Origin: a virus
Strand: one strand, 5' to 3'
Virus record (IMG/VR): IMGVR_UViG_3300025276_003456
Span: 1-20,290 of that record
Length of the DNA: 20,290 bases
Shown: one piece after another, positions 6,135-13,532 of the stretch
Position numbering within the stretch: position 1 is the stretch's first letter
Layout of the letters: each line of letters opens with the position of its first letter
The notes under the pieces: generated by a model
Told to the model about the DNA's origin: nothing
What the model saw: the letters and a program-made list of their open reading frames with translations, nothing else
The model's database searches: none
Position numbers and translations under genes: made by a program

Positions 6135-6673
6135 GTAATAATTGTATCACTAGTGTATTTAGACCAATCTGTAAAAACAGCTTTTTCTTTTAGGTCGTGC
6201 ATTCTATGCACCCATACACCAGGATTGCTTGCATCAAAGTCTTTGTCGTCAATTTTAACACATGCATTGTATCCAAGTTGACTTGCATATGGTATTTTAA
6301 CACTAATCATAGGAATAAACCGATTGTGTTCTGTTAGTCCACTTTCAAGAAGACCTTCAACTTGAGCTACATCAACATCAAGTGTAACCCAATATTTTTT
6401 ATTAAGTAATGGAAATGCCATTTCTTCCCAAGGTTTCCATTGTTCCTGAGTATTATCTATAACATTAAAACTCATGTTAGCACCTAAATATATATGCTTA
6501 CATCCTTGGTCTTCTGCTGTAGATATTATTTCATCTGTGTCTTTAATACCTACTACAAATAATGTACGTTTTCCAAATTGTGGAGTATGTTCTACTTCGT
6601 TGCCAACAAAGTATTGTACATCTTTTTGTAAGCCTTGATCATATATTCGTTCCATACTACTAGTGATATCCAT
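6131..6673 (-). CDS. Conserved hypothetical protein, 180 aa
   Basis: A 180-aa soluble protein. After an amino-terminal beta-like part (QYFVGNEVEHTPQFGKRTLF) comes VVGIKDTDEIISTAEDQGC, then HIYLGANMSFNV, a Trp-rich stretch WKPWEEM, YWVTLDVDVAQVEGLL and FIPMISVKIPY followed by KIDDKDFDASNPGVW. The alternation of short strands and helices suggests an alpha/beta fold. Only two Cys are present (near residues 58 and 136), so it is not a radical SAM enzyme and cannot replace QueE. The start at 6673 overlaps the end of the DUF465-like gene by 14 bases; a weak GGA lies upstream. It sits between dpdA and queD, so a link to the base-modification pathway is worth testing. Related proteins seem common in marine T4-like phages, by recollection. 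Confidence 0.8.
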   Translation of the reverse strand: MDITSSMERIYDQGLQKDVQYFVGNEVEHTPQFGKRTLFVVGIKDTDEIISTAEDQGCKHIYLGANMSFNVIDNTQEQWKPWEEMAFPLLNKKYWVTLDVDVAQVEGLLESGLTEHNRFIPMISVKIPYASQLGYNACVKIDDKDFDASNPGVWVHRMHDLKEKAVFTDWSKYTSDTIIT

Positions 6674-6866
6674 TAACTTTCATTCCATCATTAATTAATT
6701 GTTTTTCAATTCTGTAAATTTCATCTTTAAGCCATAGTTTTTCAGTTTTTAATCTTCTAACTTCTTCGGTAATACTAGTTAATTCAATATTTTTTATTTC
6801 ATTATCTAGTATTCTATGTTTTTTACGCAGTTCCTCTAAATGAGCTAATAGTTTTTTTTGGTCCAA
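6660..6866 (-). CDS. DUF465/YdcH-like coiled-coil protein, TTG start
   Basis: A 68-aa, highly charged, two-helix protein. It begins with a TTG at 6866 set 8 bases after an AGGAG Shine-Dalgarno; no in-frame ATG exists near it. The sequence LAHLEELRKKHRILDNEI followed by RRLKTEKLWLKDEIYRIEKQ matches the pattern of the small DUF465/YdcH family: LxxxHxxLDxxI, then a spacer and LKxxKLxLKDEIxxxE. The bacterial family's function is unknown. It lies 11 bases after dpdA and overlaps the 180-aa gene, so it is co-expressed with them. Confidence 0.78.
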   Translation of the reverse strand: MDQKKLLAHLEELRKKHRILDNEIKNIELTSITEEVRRLKTEKLWLKDEIYRIEKQLINDGMKVNGYH

Positions 6867-6877
6867 ACTGGTGTCTC

Positions 6878-8434
6878 CTAATCAAATAGTTCATCAAATT
6901 TTGCTTCAGCGTTAATTGTTTTCTTGCCAATTTTTAATCTAGTTCCGATAATATGTGTCCAAATACTGTTTGATTGCGTATCAGTTCCGTACTTATTAAT
7001 GACATCAAGACTTTTTTGTCTATCATTTTGTGCAAAAATTTCATCAGCTATGTCTCTGAACTTGTGTTGAGCAAGTGGAGTATCGTAAACCATCATATAA
7101 GGATATTCACCTTTGTCGTATAATTCGTTAGCACGTTGAGTACTTTCAATGTGCATCCATACATTATGGCCCATTTGTAGTGCATAGCTAAATGAATCCC
7201 AACTTGTAGAATCTTTCTTGCGTACAACAGGATTACCTCTGTTATCTAGTATTTGATTGCCGTGTTTATCAATATCAATATCGCCAGCCTTAACTTTAGG
7301 ATGACCAATTTTATTTTTATCACCTTCAGCATAGAAACAAATATCATTCATTTTACAATGTTGACTAATTGGCGATTCTTCAAATGCTGCAAGTATACCT
7401 TCTTGTACAATAGCATTACCAAATTGTCTTGTGTCTGAAGAATATTTTAATGCATCAGCACCTGGTGCCATCATATAACTCCATTTACCTTTATGTTCTG
7501 CCCGAATAGTATGATAAATTTGTCCATTAGCAGTTGCTAAGAAAGGACTAGCACAATCGTATGTAATCATAAAATTCTTATTATGATATTTACGTACTGC
7601 ACGTTGTATATCAGTAAGCAAAGTAGCCCACTCAAGTTTACTTGTACCTAAGAAGTGCATTACATCATGTAATCCTTCTTCAAGTAATCCATCGTGTATC
7701 ATGTGTACAAGTCGTTTTAAAATAAGATGAACATCACACATATTTTGTCCGCCCATTGCCCATCCATCAAAATGCGTATCAGGATATACCTTAGGATCAC
7801 AATAGTCTTTAAACTCTTGATACCAACTTTCTGCATTAGTATGATTACTACCTTGCAGTACATTTAACACTTTAAAGTTGCCACGTCTATTATCCATGTA
7901 ATATCTTGCATTAATATGAGTTGCTGTAACAGCATCGTCATAACTCTTAATATTACTTGCTTCTGAAGCTTTAGGATCTTGGAATGTCCAAGTTGGAATA
8001 TCCAACATCATTCCATAATCCATATATTCTTCCATCCAATTAACAACTAGTTCACGCTTCTTCATTGCCTTCGGGCATGTTTCGCTGGTCCAGTCGCCTT
8101 CCCAAAGTCCTTTAGCAATTTGGAAACCACCTGAGTCGCCCAGCAACCAAGTGTTTTCTCTATCACGATTTCGAACCATATCTTCTTTTTCGCTAAACTT
8201 ATTTGTATCTAATTCAGCATGACCTGCTGAATAGAGCGCCCACTTATAGTGGAACGCTCCTTCTTTAGAATTTAGGAAGTTCATTCCTTCCATTCCGTTT
8301 AATCCGCTAGGAATACGTATAGGATCAACATAATCACTAAATCGTTGCTTGCCTATAAATGTAGCATAAAATCCACTTATACTAGGTAAGAATACAGCAT
8401 AATCGTTTTGTGTTTGTGTTAAGTTTGTTTTCAT
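6878..8434 (-). CDS. dpdA: DpdA-like DNA 7-deazaguanine transglycosylase
   Basis: A 518-aa paralogue of tRNA-guanine transglycosylase. Seen in sequence, with Zymomonas Tgt equivalents: DSGGFQ (residues 100-105; Asp102 region), LDIP (Asp145; Asp156), LQGSN (192-196; VQG with Gln203), AMGGQ (227-230; GGLA), FLGTS (261-265) and TYDCASP (291-297), where Asp293 aligns with the catalytic nucleophile Asp280. The usual zinc motif CxCxxC...H is replaced by Cys360 and Cys366 with a possible ligand in GHN (422-424). Tgt is about 380 aa, so this is longer, as expected for DpdA enzymes that place preQ0 or derivatives in DNA instead of tRNA; DpdA-type is inferred from length, phage context and the co-located folE and queD. 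The start overlaps the clamp stop by one base and has no clear Shine-Dalgarno, so translation is probably coupled to the clamp. Confidence 0.85.
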   Translation of the reverse strand: MKTNLTQTQNDYAVFLPSISGFYATFIGKQRFSDYVDPIRIPSGLNGMEGMNFLNSKEGAFHYKWALYSAGHAELDTNKFSEKEDMVRNRDRENTWLLGDSGGFQIAKGLWEGDWTSETCPKAMKKRELVVNWMEEYMDYGMMLDIPTWTFQDPKASEASNIKSYDDAVTATHINARYYMDNRRGNFKVLNVLQGSNHTNAESWYQEFKDYCDPKVYPDTHFDGWAMGGQNMCDVHLILKRLVHMIHDGLLEEGLHDVMHFLGTSKLEWATLLTDIQRAVRKYHNKNFMITYDCASPFLATANGQIYHTIRAEHKGKWSYMMAPGADALKYSSDTRQFGNAIVQEGILAAFEESPISQHCKMNDICFYAEGDKNKIGHPKVKAGDIDIDKHGNQILDNRGNPVVRKKDSTSWDSFSYALQMGHNVWMHIESTQRANELYDKGEYPYMMVYDTPLAQHKFRDIADEIFAQNDRQKSLDVINKYGTDTQSNSIWTHIIGTRLKIGKKTINAEAKFDELFD

Positions 8435-9162
8435 TATTTTTGTTGCGCCGGCAAAATATAATCGTACTTTGCCATACCGCTATCAACACTAATAGTCATA
8501 GCACCTTGATCAGTAATACTTAACTTTTTATTACCATCTAGATTAAGAATAGCTAGTGTTTGCGATACAGGCCAAGACCATGTGTGTGTTAATTTACCTT
8601 TAATATCATGTTGGAACGTAAATGTACCTGCATGTGTGTTTAAGTCACCAAAGTAAAAATTTAGATTGTTATCTTCTGTTTTTACTTGAAATACGGTTTC
8701 TTCAGCATGTGCGCCGGCCATTAGTTTCATTCTAGCAATAGAACTTACACTTGGCTCAATTTCAACATCGTATGTGTTTACTTTAAATTTAACACTTTTA
8801 AGTTTTTCGTCAATTACAGTTTTACTCATAAATCTATAATCATTTTGAAAGTCGCCACTTTTGTTTTCAAAGTGGATGTGTGTTGGAATAACTTCTCCAT
8901 TGCGAGAGTCTTCAACTACTTCAATATTAGAATCTGTTTCGTATTCAGGATTCTTTAGATGATATGATAGCTTTCCTAAGTCAGGCATTCCAAATGTGCC
9001 ACTAAACTCGGCTACATTATTATGTGCAATTGCAGATAAAATTACACTTCTATCATCTGCCATTGATTCAATATTAGTATCTTTGTCAGTAGTTACTTTT
9101 AAAGTTGTAATAAATCCTAAAGAATGCGTATGTGCTACAATATCTTTTAGTATGTCGATCAT
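8434..9162 (-). CDS. DNA polymerase sliding clamp (gp45-like)
   Basis: A 242-aa homologue of the T4 gp45 clamp, a trimeric ring that tethers the polymerase to DNA and also activates late transcription. Recognised from length (T4 gp45 is 228 aa), the FGMPDLGKLSYHLKN segment near residues 57-71 and the two-domain clamp pattern of beta strands with acidic loops; the carboxyl part TWSWPVSQTLAIL and ITDQGAMTISVDSG is typical. There is no catalytic motif in this family. The AGGAG Shine-Dalgarno lies 7 bases before ATG 9162, preceded by its own sigma-70 promoter. It is followed directly by dpdA, so the DNA-modifying enzyme is expressed with the replication clamp. Confidence 0.9.
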   Translation of the reverse strand: MIDILKDIVAHTHSLGFITTLKVTTDKDTNIESMADDRSVILSAIAHNNVAEFSGTFGMPDLGKLSYHLKNPEYETDSNIEVVEDSRNGEVIPTHIHFENKSGDFQNDYRFMSKTVIDEKLKSVKFKVNTYDVEIEPSVSSIARMKLMAGAHAEETVFQVKTEDNNLNFYFGDLNTHAGTFTFQHDIKGKLTHTWSWPVSQTLAILNLDGNKKLSITDQGAMTISVDSGMAKYDYILPAQQK

Positions 9163-9184
9163 GTTGTTCTCCTATATCTCTTTT

Positions 9185-9213
9185 ATTATATTATACATTT
9201 TATGTAAAGTCAA
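9185..9213 (-). promoter_or_regulatory. Sigma-70 promoter for clamp and dpdA
   Basis: Minus-strand TTGACT (9213-9208), a 17-base spacer and a perfect TATAAT (9190-9185). Predicted start is near 9178, just before the clamp Shine-Dalgarno. The -35 box overlaps the TGA stop (9212-9210) of the nucleotidyltransferase gene. Confidence 0.83.
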
Positions 9214-9623
9214 GTGTTTTTCTTACAAACTCGGTCTCTTAAATCAGTTGACGAAAATCGATGATTACGATGATTAAAATACAATTCTATTCCTAATTTT
9301 TGACAAGCATCTTTACCAGTAAAATCTTTATTTTTATATTCATCACCAAGAATACGAATATTAATTGGATACATTTGTAAAATATCAATTAAGTCTGATT
9401 CTGTAGCATAGCATATAATTTCATCAACGTATCTTACAGCAGCAAGTTGGGTGTAGCGTTCTACTACAGTTTGTATAGGTGCATTTTTTTCTTTTCTGTC
9501 AACGGATGGATCTATTTGTAATCCGCATATCAAGTGTTCACATTGTGCTTTAGCTTCACGTAACATACTAATATGTCCAGCGTGAAGTAAATCAAATGTC
9601 GAGGCTGTAAATCCTACCTTCAT
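9210..9623 (-). CDS. Cytidylyltransferase-like nucleotidyltransferase
   Basis: A 137-aa HIGH-superfamily nucleotidyltransferase, similar in size to glycerol-3-phosphate cytidylyltransferase (TagD) and the RfaE/HldE carboxyl domain. Start ATG 9623 has GGAG 8 bases upstream. Features: GFTASTFDLLHAGHISML (about 4-21) with HxGH at 14-17 for the nucleotide triphosphates, VERYTQLAAVRYVDEII (about 61-77), ILGDEYKNKDFTGKD (about 93-107), and FSSTDLRDRV near the end, the 'SST.lR' motif. It would activate a phosphorylated sugar or alcohol with CTP or ATP. The polymerase gene ends one base before the start. Substrate not readable; a link to sugar transfer, lipid precursor or NAD metabolism is possible. 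Confidence 0.87.
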   Translation of the reverse strand: MKVGFTASTFDLLHAGHISMLREAKAQCEHLICGLQIDPSVDRKEKNAPIQTVVERYTQLAAVRYVDEIICYATESDLIDILQMYPINIRILGDEYKNKDFTGKDACQKLGIELYFNHRNHRFSSTDLRDRVCKKNT

Positions 9624-9624
9624 T

Positions 9625-12294
9625 TTAATCTCCAAAATCAAATAAGCTTGAAAAAGTATTATGTCTTTTAGTATCTTCTAGAGGATAATTAAGCACTCCA
9701 ATTAAATTATCTAGTTTATTATCGATAATTACTTCAGCCATTGCTGAATCATCAAATGGAAGTTCTTTAAACCATTCTGGCATACGTAATTCATCTGTTG
9801 GATATGCAACACTTGTATAACCTAGTGGATTAGCTTTTAGTTTACAAACAATAACTTTCATACCGTCAACAATCTCTTGTGAGTACTTGTCTCCGTTCAT
9901 ACGCTTGAGTGTATTCCAGTTAATACTTGCTCGAACGTGTCCGGGCATGTTAGCTCTGCCTTGCTTTTCTTCTAAGCGTCGGTAGTGACCGACTTTGTTT
10001 GCACGTTTAGGCGATCCTTTCTCCCAACCTGGTCTTTCGTTAAACTCCAATCGAAACTGAGTAATTCTTTCAAGAACATTAGCTTGTTCGGCATCAGTAA
10101 GTACCATAAGTAATAGTTCGCTTAAAAATTCTTGCATAAACACAGGCGTGTCTGATCTACGCAAGTCTAACCCCATTGCTTTTACTTTGCCTTGTTTTCC
10201 GTCTGTATCGCTGCGAAATCCTTCAATGTCGTATACTAATGCTGCATAACGTTTCTTAGTAATATACAATCCACTTTGTGCAACAATTTCTCTAGCTGCT
10301 GCAATAACATCGCTACGACTTTTTGGACAGTGAAATGCTTGTAGCATAAAACTTGGAAAAGTAGTATTAGCAGCTTCGCATACTTGATCATATAATGTAA
10401 TTACATTGTCTTTAGACCAAGGAATCTTTCCAGCATCAATATCATCTTTGAGTGTAGGGTATGCACTAAAGTAACAAGAGTCAGTATCGCCATATATCAT
10501 TGCTTTACCTACATGGTCATATTCACCTGTAATAGTCTTATTAACTTCTGCACTCATATGCTTAACAATAGTACGACCAGTTAGTGTTGTACTTTGTCCA
10601 ATACGTTTGTCAAAGAATCTACAACCTGGATTAAGGATAGCACCATACAAACTGTTTAAATTAATCTTCTTAACTAGTTGTCGTTTGTCCCAATACTCGG
10701 TCTCTGCTTCATTACCTGCATCTTTTGCTTTTTTTAGCATCTTCTGCAAGTCTTTACGTTCGCTATACCAACGTTTTAGTAGTCCTGGAATAACACCTTC
10801 GAACTCTGTTGTAAATATTGTTCCATTTGCACTTAGCATCCACGGTCGGTTGCTGTCAAATATTGCATTATATATTTCTGCACCACTTAATACTTCAGTA
10901 TTACCATTTTCAAACTCAACAGTAAGTGCAATGTCCTTACGCTTTTCCATAACTGCTTCGTATTCCTCAGTAGCAAAGCGTCCTTCCCAACTACCTGCAA
11001 ACGATTTTTTCTTAAGAGTCATGTCTTCGTGTACGCGAGCATTACTTATTTCTGGACGTATTTGTCCTATAACTGTTTCGGGCGCCATATTTAATGCACG
11101 AATTACACTAGGATATAGTGAGTTCAAATCCATAGACGCGACCCATTTGTGCAAGCCCTTCTTTGGAAATGCAACATATGCGCCCGCTGCCTGAGTAGCT
11201 TCATCGTCACGTTTCTTACGATTAGGAACTTGCAATCCACGATAATGCGACTCATTAACAATAGCCTGTTCTGTAACAGCCACCGCACCCATAGTTGTTT
11301 GCAGCAACACAGTATTTGCATGAGCAAGTTCATTACTTAAATCAATAAAACGTAGCTTCTTATCTAGTTTGTCAAGTAATGCAGTATCTTGGATGTTATA
11401 TTCAATAAACTTTCTAAAGTCATTGTTGTATAATGAATCTAACGTACCTTCGTATGGTACTTTATTTTCGCCAACTTCAACTTCGCCAATAGCATCAAGT
11501 CTATATGTATGACGCTCTTCGTATGTGTATTTACGATACAAGTTCAAACTGTCTAAGTGTACACGCCCAACTAAATCAAATGTTTGACTGGTCTTACCGT
11601 ATTTTTCGTATTCTCTTTTTCTAGGCAATTGTCCCCATAGACAAAATCGTCTTGTATCATCTTTACTAAGTACACGACTAGTTCTATTTACAGTGTACGG
11701 AATATCGTAACCTTCGCTGTTCCAACCTGATAAAATGTCGGCATCTTCAATTAATGTTAAAAAAGTGTCAATCATTTCACTTTCTTTTTCAAACAACATT
11801 ACATTATCAATGCCTTCAAGTTCGTCTTTAGCTTGATCCATTGTAAGGGTCTTTGGCGGCACAGCCAAGCATATCATTGTTTCTAACCATTGTAGATAAA
11901 CTGATATTGATGTAATTGGCATAAACGGATCACTAGGATCAGCAAAGCCTCGCTCTGGATCAAAATCAGTTTCAATATCAAAAAAACAAATATTTAATTT
12001 TGGTGCATCTTGATTAAGATAGTTTTCACTTAAACATTGAAATATAGGATTAATATCGCTTTCAAATAATTCTTTATCTCTATTAATTGCAACTTCTTTA
12101 CGAAAGTCTTTAGTGTTCTTACACACTATCCGTGTTAGAGGATCGCCATAGATACTCTTATACTTTCCTTTAACATCTTTATAGTAAAATGTATATTTAG
12201 ATTGATATTCTCGGTACAATCTCTTACCGTCTTTACGTTCAACTACTCTAATAATATCAGAGTCTCTGTCGAAATAACCATCGACGTATGCCAT
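9625..12294 (-). CDS. Family B DNA polymerase (T4 gp43-like)
   Basis: The replicative polymerase with 3'-5' proofreading, 889 aa (T4 gp43 is 898). Exonuclease motifs: FFDIET (104-109; Asp106, Glu108), SGWNSEGYDIPY (189-200; Asp197) and YNIQDTALL (299-307; Asp303). Polymerase motifs: A, DLNSLYP (389-395); B, KKINLNSLYG (542-551); C, YGDTDS (601-606; Asp603 and Asp605). The extreme carboxyl end SSLFDFGD resembles the clamp-binding tail of gp43 (SLFDMFDF), which fits the clamp gene downstream. All catalytic residues are present with no intein or intron. ATG 12294 has a GGAGAG Shine-Dalgarno. It is transcribed with the DsbA-like gene from the promoter at 12610-12638. Confidence 0.97.
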   Translation of the reverse strand: MAYVDGYFDRDSDIIRVVERKDGKRLYREYQSKYTFYYKDVKGKYKSIYGDPLTRIVCKNTKDFRKEVAINRDKELFESDINPIFQCLSENYLNQDAPKLNICFFDIETDFDPERGFADPSDPFMPITSISVYLQWLETMICLAVPPKTLTMDQAKDELEGIDNVMLFEKESEMIDTFLTLIEDADILSGWNSEGYDIPYTVNRTSRVLSKDDTRRFCLWGQLPRKREYEKYGKTSQTFDLVGRVHLDSLNLYRKYTYEERHTYRLDAIGEVEVGENKVPYEGTLDSLYNNDFRKFIEYNIQDTALLDKLDKKLRFIDLSNELAHANTVLLQTTMGAVAVTEQAIVNESHYRGLQVPNRKKRDDEATQAAGAYVAFPKKGLHKWVASMDLNSLYPSVIRALNMAPETVIGQIRPEISNARVHEDMTLKKKSFAGSWEGRFATEEYEAVMEKRKDIALTVEFENGNTEVLSGAEIYNAIFDSNRPWMLSANGTIFTTEFEGVIPGLLKRWYSERKDLQKMLKKAKDAGNEAETEYWDKRQLVKKINLNSLYGAILNPGCRFFDKRIGQSTTLTGRTIVKHMSAEVNKTITGEYDHVGKAMIYGDTDSCYFSAYPTLKDDIDAGKIPWSKDNVITLYDQVCEAANTTFPSFMLQAFHCPKSRSDVIAAAREIVAQSGLYITKKRYAALVYDIEGFRSDTDGKQGKVKAMGLDLRRSDTPVFMQEFLSELLLMVLTDAEQANVLERITQFRLEFNERPGWEKGSPKRANKVGHYRRLEEKQGRANMPGHVRASINWNTLKRMNGDKYSQEIVDGMKVIVCKLKANPLGYTSVAYPTDELRMPEWFKELPFDDSAMAEVIIDNKLDNLIGVLNYPLEDTKRHNTFSSLFDFGD

Positions 12295-12317
12295 TTACTC
12301 TCCTAAATACTTATTAA

Positions 12318-12584
12318 TTATGCGTCAGAATCGTAACCGACTGTTGCAACAATAGTTTCAAGATCGTCAAATTCGTCTTTTACTCTATTCCAGTCACGTT
12401 TTTGTGCAACTTTAATTGCTTTGTTGATCAAACTAGGTTTAATATTTAGTTCTTCGGCTACAGCCTTAACAGTATCTTTTAAAGAAGATTGTAAATCTTC
12501 TACTTCTTGCATCACGCTAACTGCTTCGCTTACAAGTCTTTCAAGTTTTGCCTTTTCGTCGACGCCATATACACGGTCGCTCAT
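12318..12584 (-). CDS. DsbA-like late-transcription modulator
   Basis: An 88-aa helical protein close to the size of T4 DsbA (89 aa), a small double-stranded DNA-binding protein that works at late promoters. The pattern LSSLKDTVKAVAEEL-like helix followed by NIKPSLINKAIKVAQKRD and an acidic end (DEFDDLE) parallels DsbA's 'KDELGVDGKMFNRLLALYHKDN' arrangement. It begins with SDRVYGVDEKAKLERLV and is charged throughout. GGAGG Shine-Dalgarno upstream of ATG 12584. It is the first gene after a consensus promoter and precedes the polymerase. The match is by layout and recall of the family, so a different helical DNA-binding protein is possible. Confidence 0.58.
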   Translation of the reverse strand: MSDRVYGVDEKAKLERLVSEAVSVMQEVEDLQSSLKDTVKAVAEELNIKPSLINKAIKVAQKRDWNRVKDEFDDLETIVATVGYDSDA

Positions 12585-12609
12585 ATAGTTCCTCCATTAG
12601 TTTAAATTA

Positions 12610-12638
12610 ATTATATAACATAGTTTATTAAATGTCAA
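12610..12638 (-). promoter_or_regulatory. Sigma-70 promoter for DsbA-like gene and polymerase
   Basis: Minus-strand TTGACA (12638-12633), a 17-base spacer and TATAAT (12615-12610): both hexamers match consensus exactly. Predicted start is near 12603, upstream of the GGAGG of the DsbA-like gene. Confidence 0.9.
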
Positions 12639-12643
12639 TGTTT

Positions 12644-13240
12644 TTATTTAACAAACGCACCAATACGTCCGTGTATGTCTGGATAATCTCTATATGTATA
12701 TCCGGAAGGAGGAATTATACATTCTCCTTCCCATACTGGTATAAATTCATCAATGTTGCCATCAAAGTCTTCATTATGTCTAAAGTGAATTTCTATTACT
12801 TTGTTATCTATGTATTCAACATTAATCCATTTATGATGTGCAAATGTACGCAGTTCAAATGGTAATGGAATATCGTCATTGGTGCGTACCCATTTATCCC
12901 AATGAATAAATGTATCTGATTCTTTGTGGCCTTCGACACACAACTGCTGTACGCCGTAACGATAATCAACACTTAGGTGTATTCCTTCAAACCATTCACA
13001 CCAAAAATGTCCAATAGGCAGATGCATTGTTTCTTTATCTAGCCATACCTGCTGTGCGCCTAGACCTAATCCTAGCATGTTAACACACGGTCGTACAATA
13101 TAAACACCAGCTACTGGAACATCTAACCCAGTAGGTCCACAATTGTATCCTAATTTACGAGACAGTATTAGTTTGTCTAACGCCCACAATTCGTTAGCAT
13201 TAATATTACGCCATACATAATCTTCAGCACTATCGTCCAT
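12644..13240 (-). CDS. ATP-grasp-like hypothetical protein, 198 aa
   Basis: A 198-aa soluble protein with GVYIVRPCVNMLGLGLGA (about residues 46-63), GHFWCEWFEGIHLSVDYRYG (about 77-96), WINVEYIDNKVIEIHFRHN (about 138-156) and a closing YRDYPDIHGRIGAFVK. The order resembles the carboxyl part of ATP-grasp folds, where a glycine-rich nucleotide loop and an E-x-H/N metal-binding strand follow each other, but no canonical ATP-grasp motif is certain. It begins with ATG 13240, 12 bases after the 71-aa gene. A TATAAATA box ends four bases before the ATG, so a transcript from it would be almost leaderless. A strong Shine-Dalgarno is not visible. Function unknown; possibly an amide- or peptide-bond ligase-like protein. 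Confidence 0.75.
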   Translation of the reverse strand: MDDSAEDYVWRNINANELWALDKLILSRKLGYNCGPTGLDVPVAGVYIVRPCVNMLGLGLGAQQVWLDKETMHLPIGHFWCEWFEGIHLSVDYRYGVQQLCVEGHKESDTFIHWDKWVRTNDDIPLPFELRTFAHHKWINVEYIDNKVIEIHFRHNEDFDGNIDEFIPVWEGECIIPPSGYTYRDYPDIHGRIGAFVK

Positions 13241-13244
13241 GCAT

Positions 13245-13252
13245 TATTTATA
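13245..13252 (-). promoter_or_regulatory. Late-type promoter box before 198-aa gene
   Basis: The minus strand reads TATAAATA, matching the T4 late -10 box, directly between the stop of the 71-aa gene and the ATG at 13240. The expected start, about 6-7 bases beyond the box, would fall on the ATG itself, which argues either for leaderless mRNA or for chance. Confidence 0.35.
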
Positions 13253-13468
13253 CTACCATTTTTCGGTTGCAGTTATTACAGATCGTTTTTGACTGTCGAC
13301 TGCATCTTTTATGCGTCTTAATTGATTAAGTTTTGCATGTCTTGGTGACTTTACTGACTTAACACTATTAAATGTTGAACTATTATATTCTTGGTTAAAC
13401 GCTGCAACAATTAATTTATCTAATACTGACAAATCATGCAGACTCAAATCACTTATCTTACTTACCAT
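13253..13468 (-). CDS. Hypothetical protein, 71 aa
   Basis: A 71-aa protein beginning MVSKISDLSLHDLSVLDKLI, with a Ser-rich middle (NSSTFNSVKSVKSPRHAK) and a basic helical end (LNQLRRIKDAVDSQKR). AGGAG lies 7 bases before ATG 13468. No family recognised. It is separated from the 350-aa gene by 64 bases that hold a hairpin and a possible late promoter. Confidence 0.68.
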   Translation of the reverse strand: MVSKISDLSLHDLSVLDKLIVAAFNQEYNSSTFNSVKSVKSPRHAKLNQLRRIKDAVDSQKRSVITATEKW

Positions 13469-13491
13469 TATATGCTCCTTAATACTTGACG

Positions 13492-13499
13492 TATTTACA
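13492..13499 (-). promoter_or_regulatory. Possible late promoter, one mismatch
   Basis: The minus strand reads TGTAAATA, one change from TATAAATA, about 24 bases before the 71-aa ATG and upstream of its AGGAG. The spacing suits a late promoter with a short leader. Weak on its own because of the AT-rich context. Confidence 0.3.
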
Positions 13500-13509
13500 T
13501 AATAGTTAC

Positions 13510-13526
13510 ATGTTAGGCGCTAACAT
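13510..13526 (-). other. Hairpin after the 350-aa gene
   Basis: ATGTTAG-CGC-CTAACAT is a perfect 7-bp stem with a 3-base loop, starting 7 bases after the stop of the 350-aa gene. No T run follows on either strand, so it is not a standard intrinsic terminator. It may protect the 3' end, weakly terminate, or be a protein-binding palindrome. Confidence 0.5.
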
Positions 13527-13532
13527 TGACAG

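Noticed and set aside
6067-6150. Longer QueD reading from a GTG at 6150 or ATG at 6126
   Set aside because: The region holds a sigma-70 promoter whose start lies downstream of these codons, and a much better Shine-Dalgarno precedes the ATG at 6066.
6131-6673. 180-aa protein as a replacement QueE
   Set aside because: It has only two cysteines, far apart, and no CxxxCxxC radical SAM motif.
10607-11194. 195-codon plus-strand ORF opposite the DNA polymerase
   Set aside because: It lies antisense within conserved polymerase motifs A and B and has no phage-like features; it is a shadow of the minus-strand codon use.
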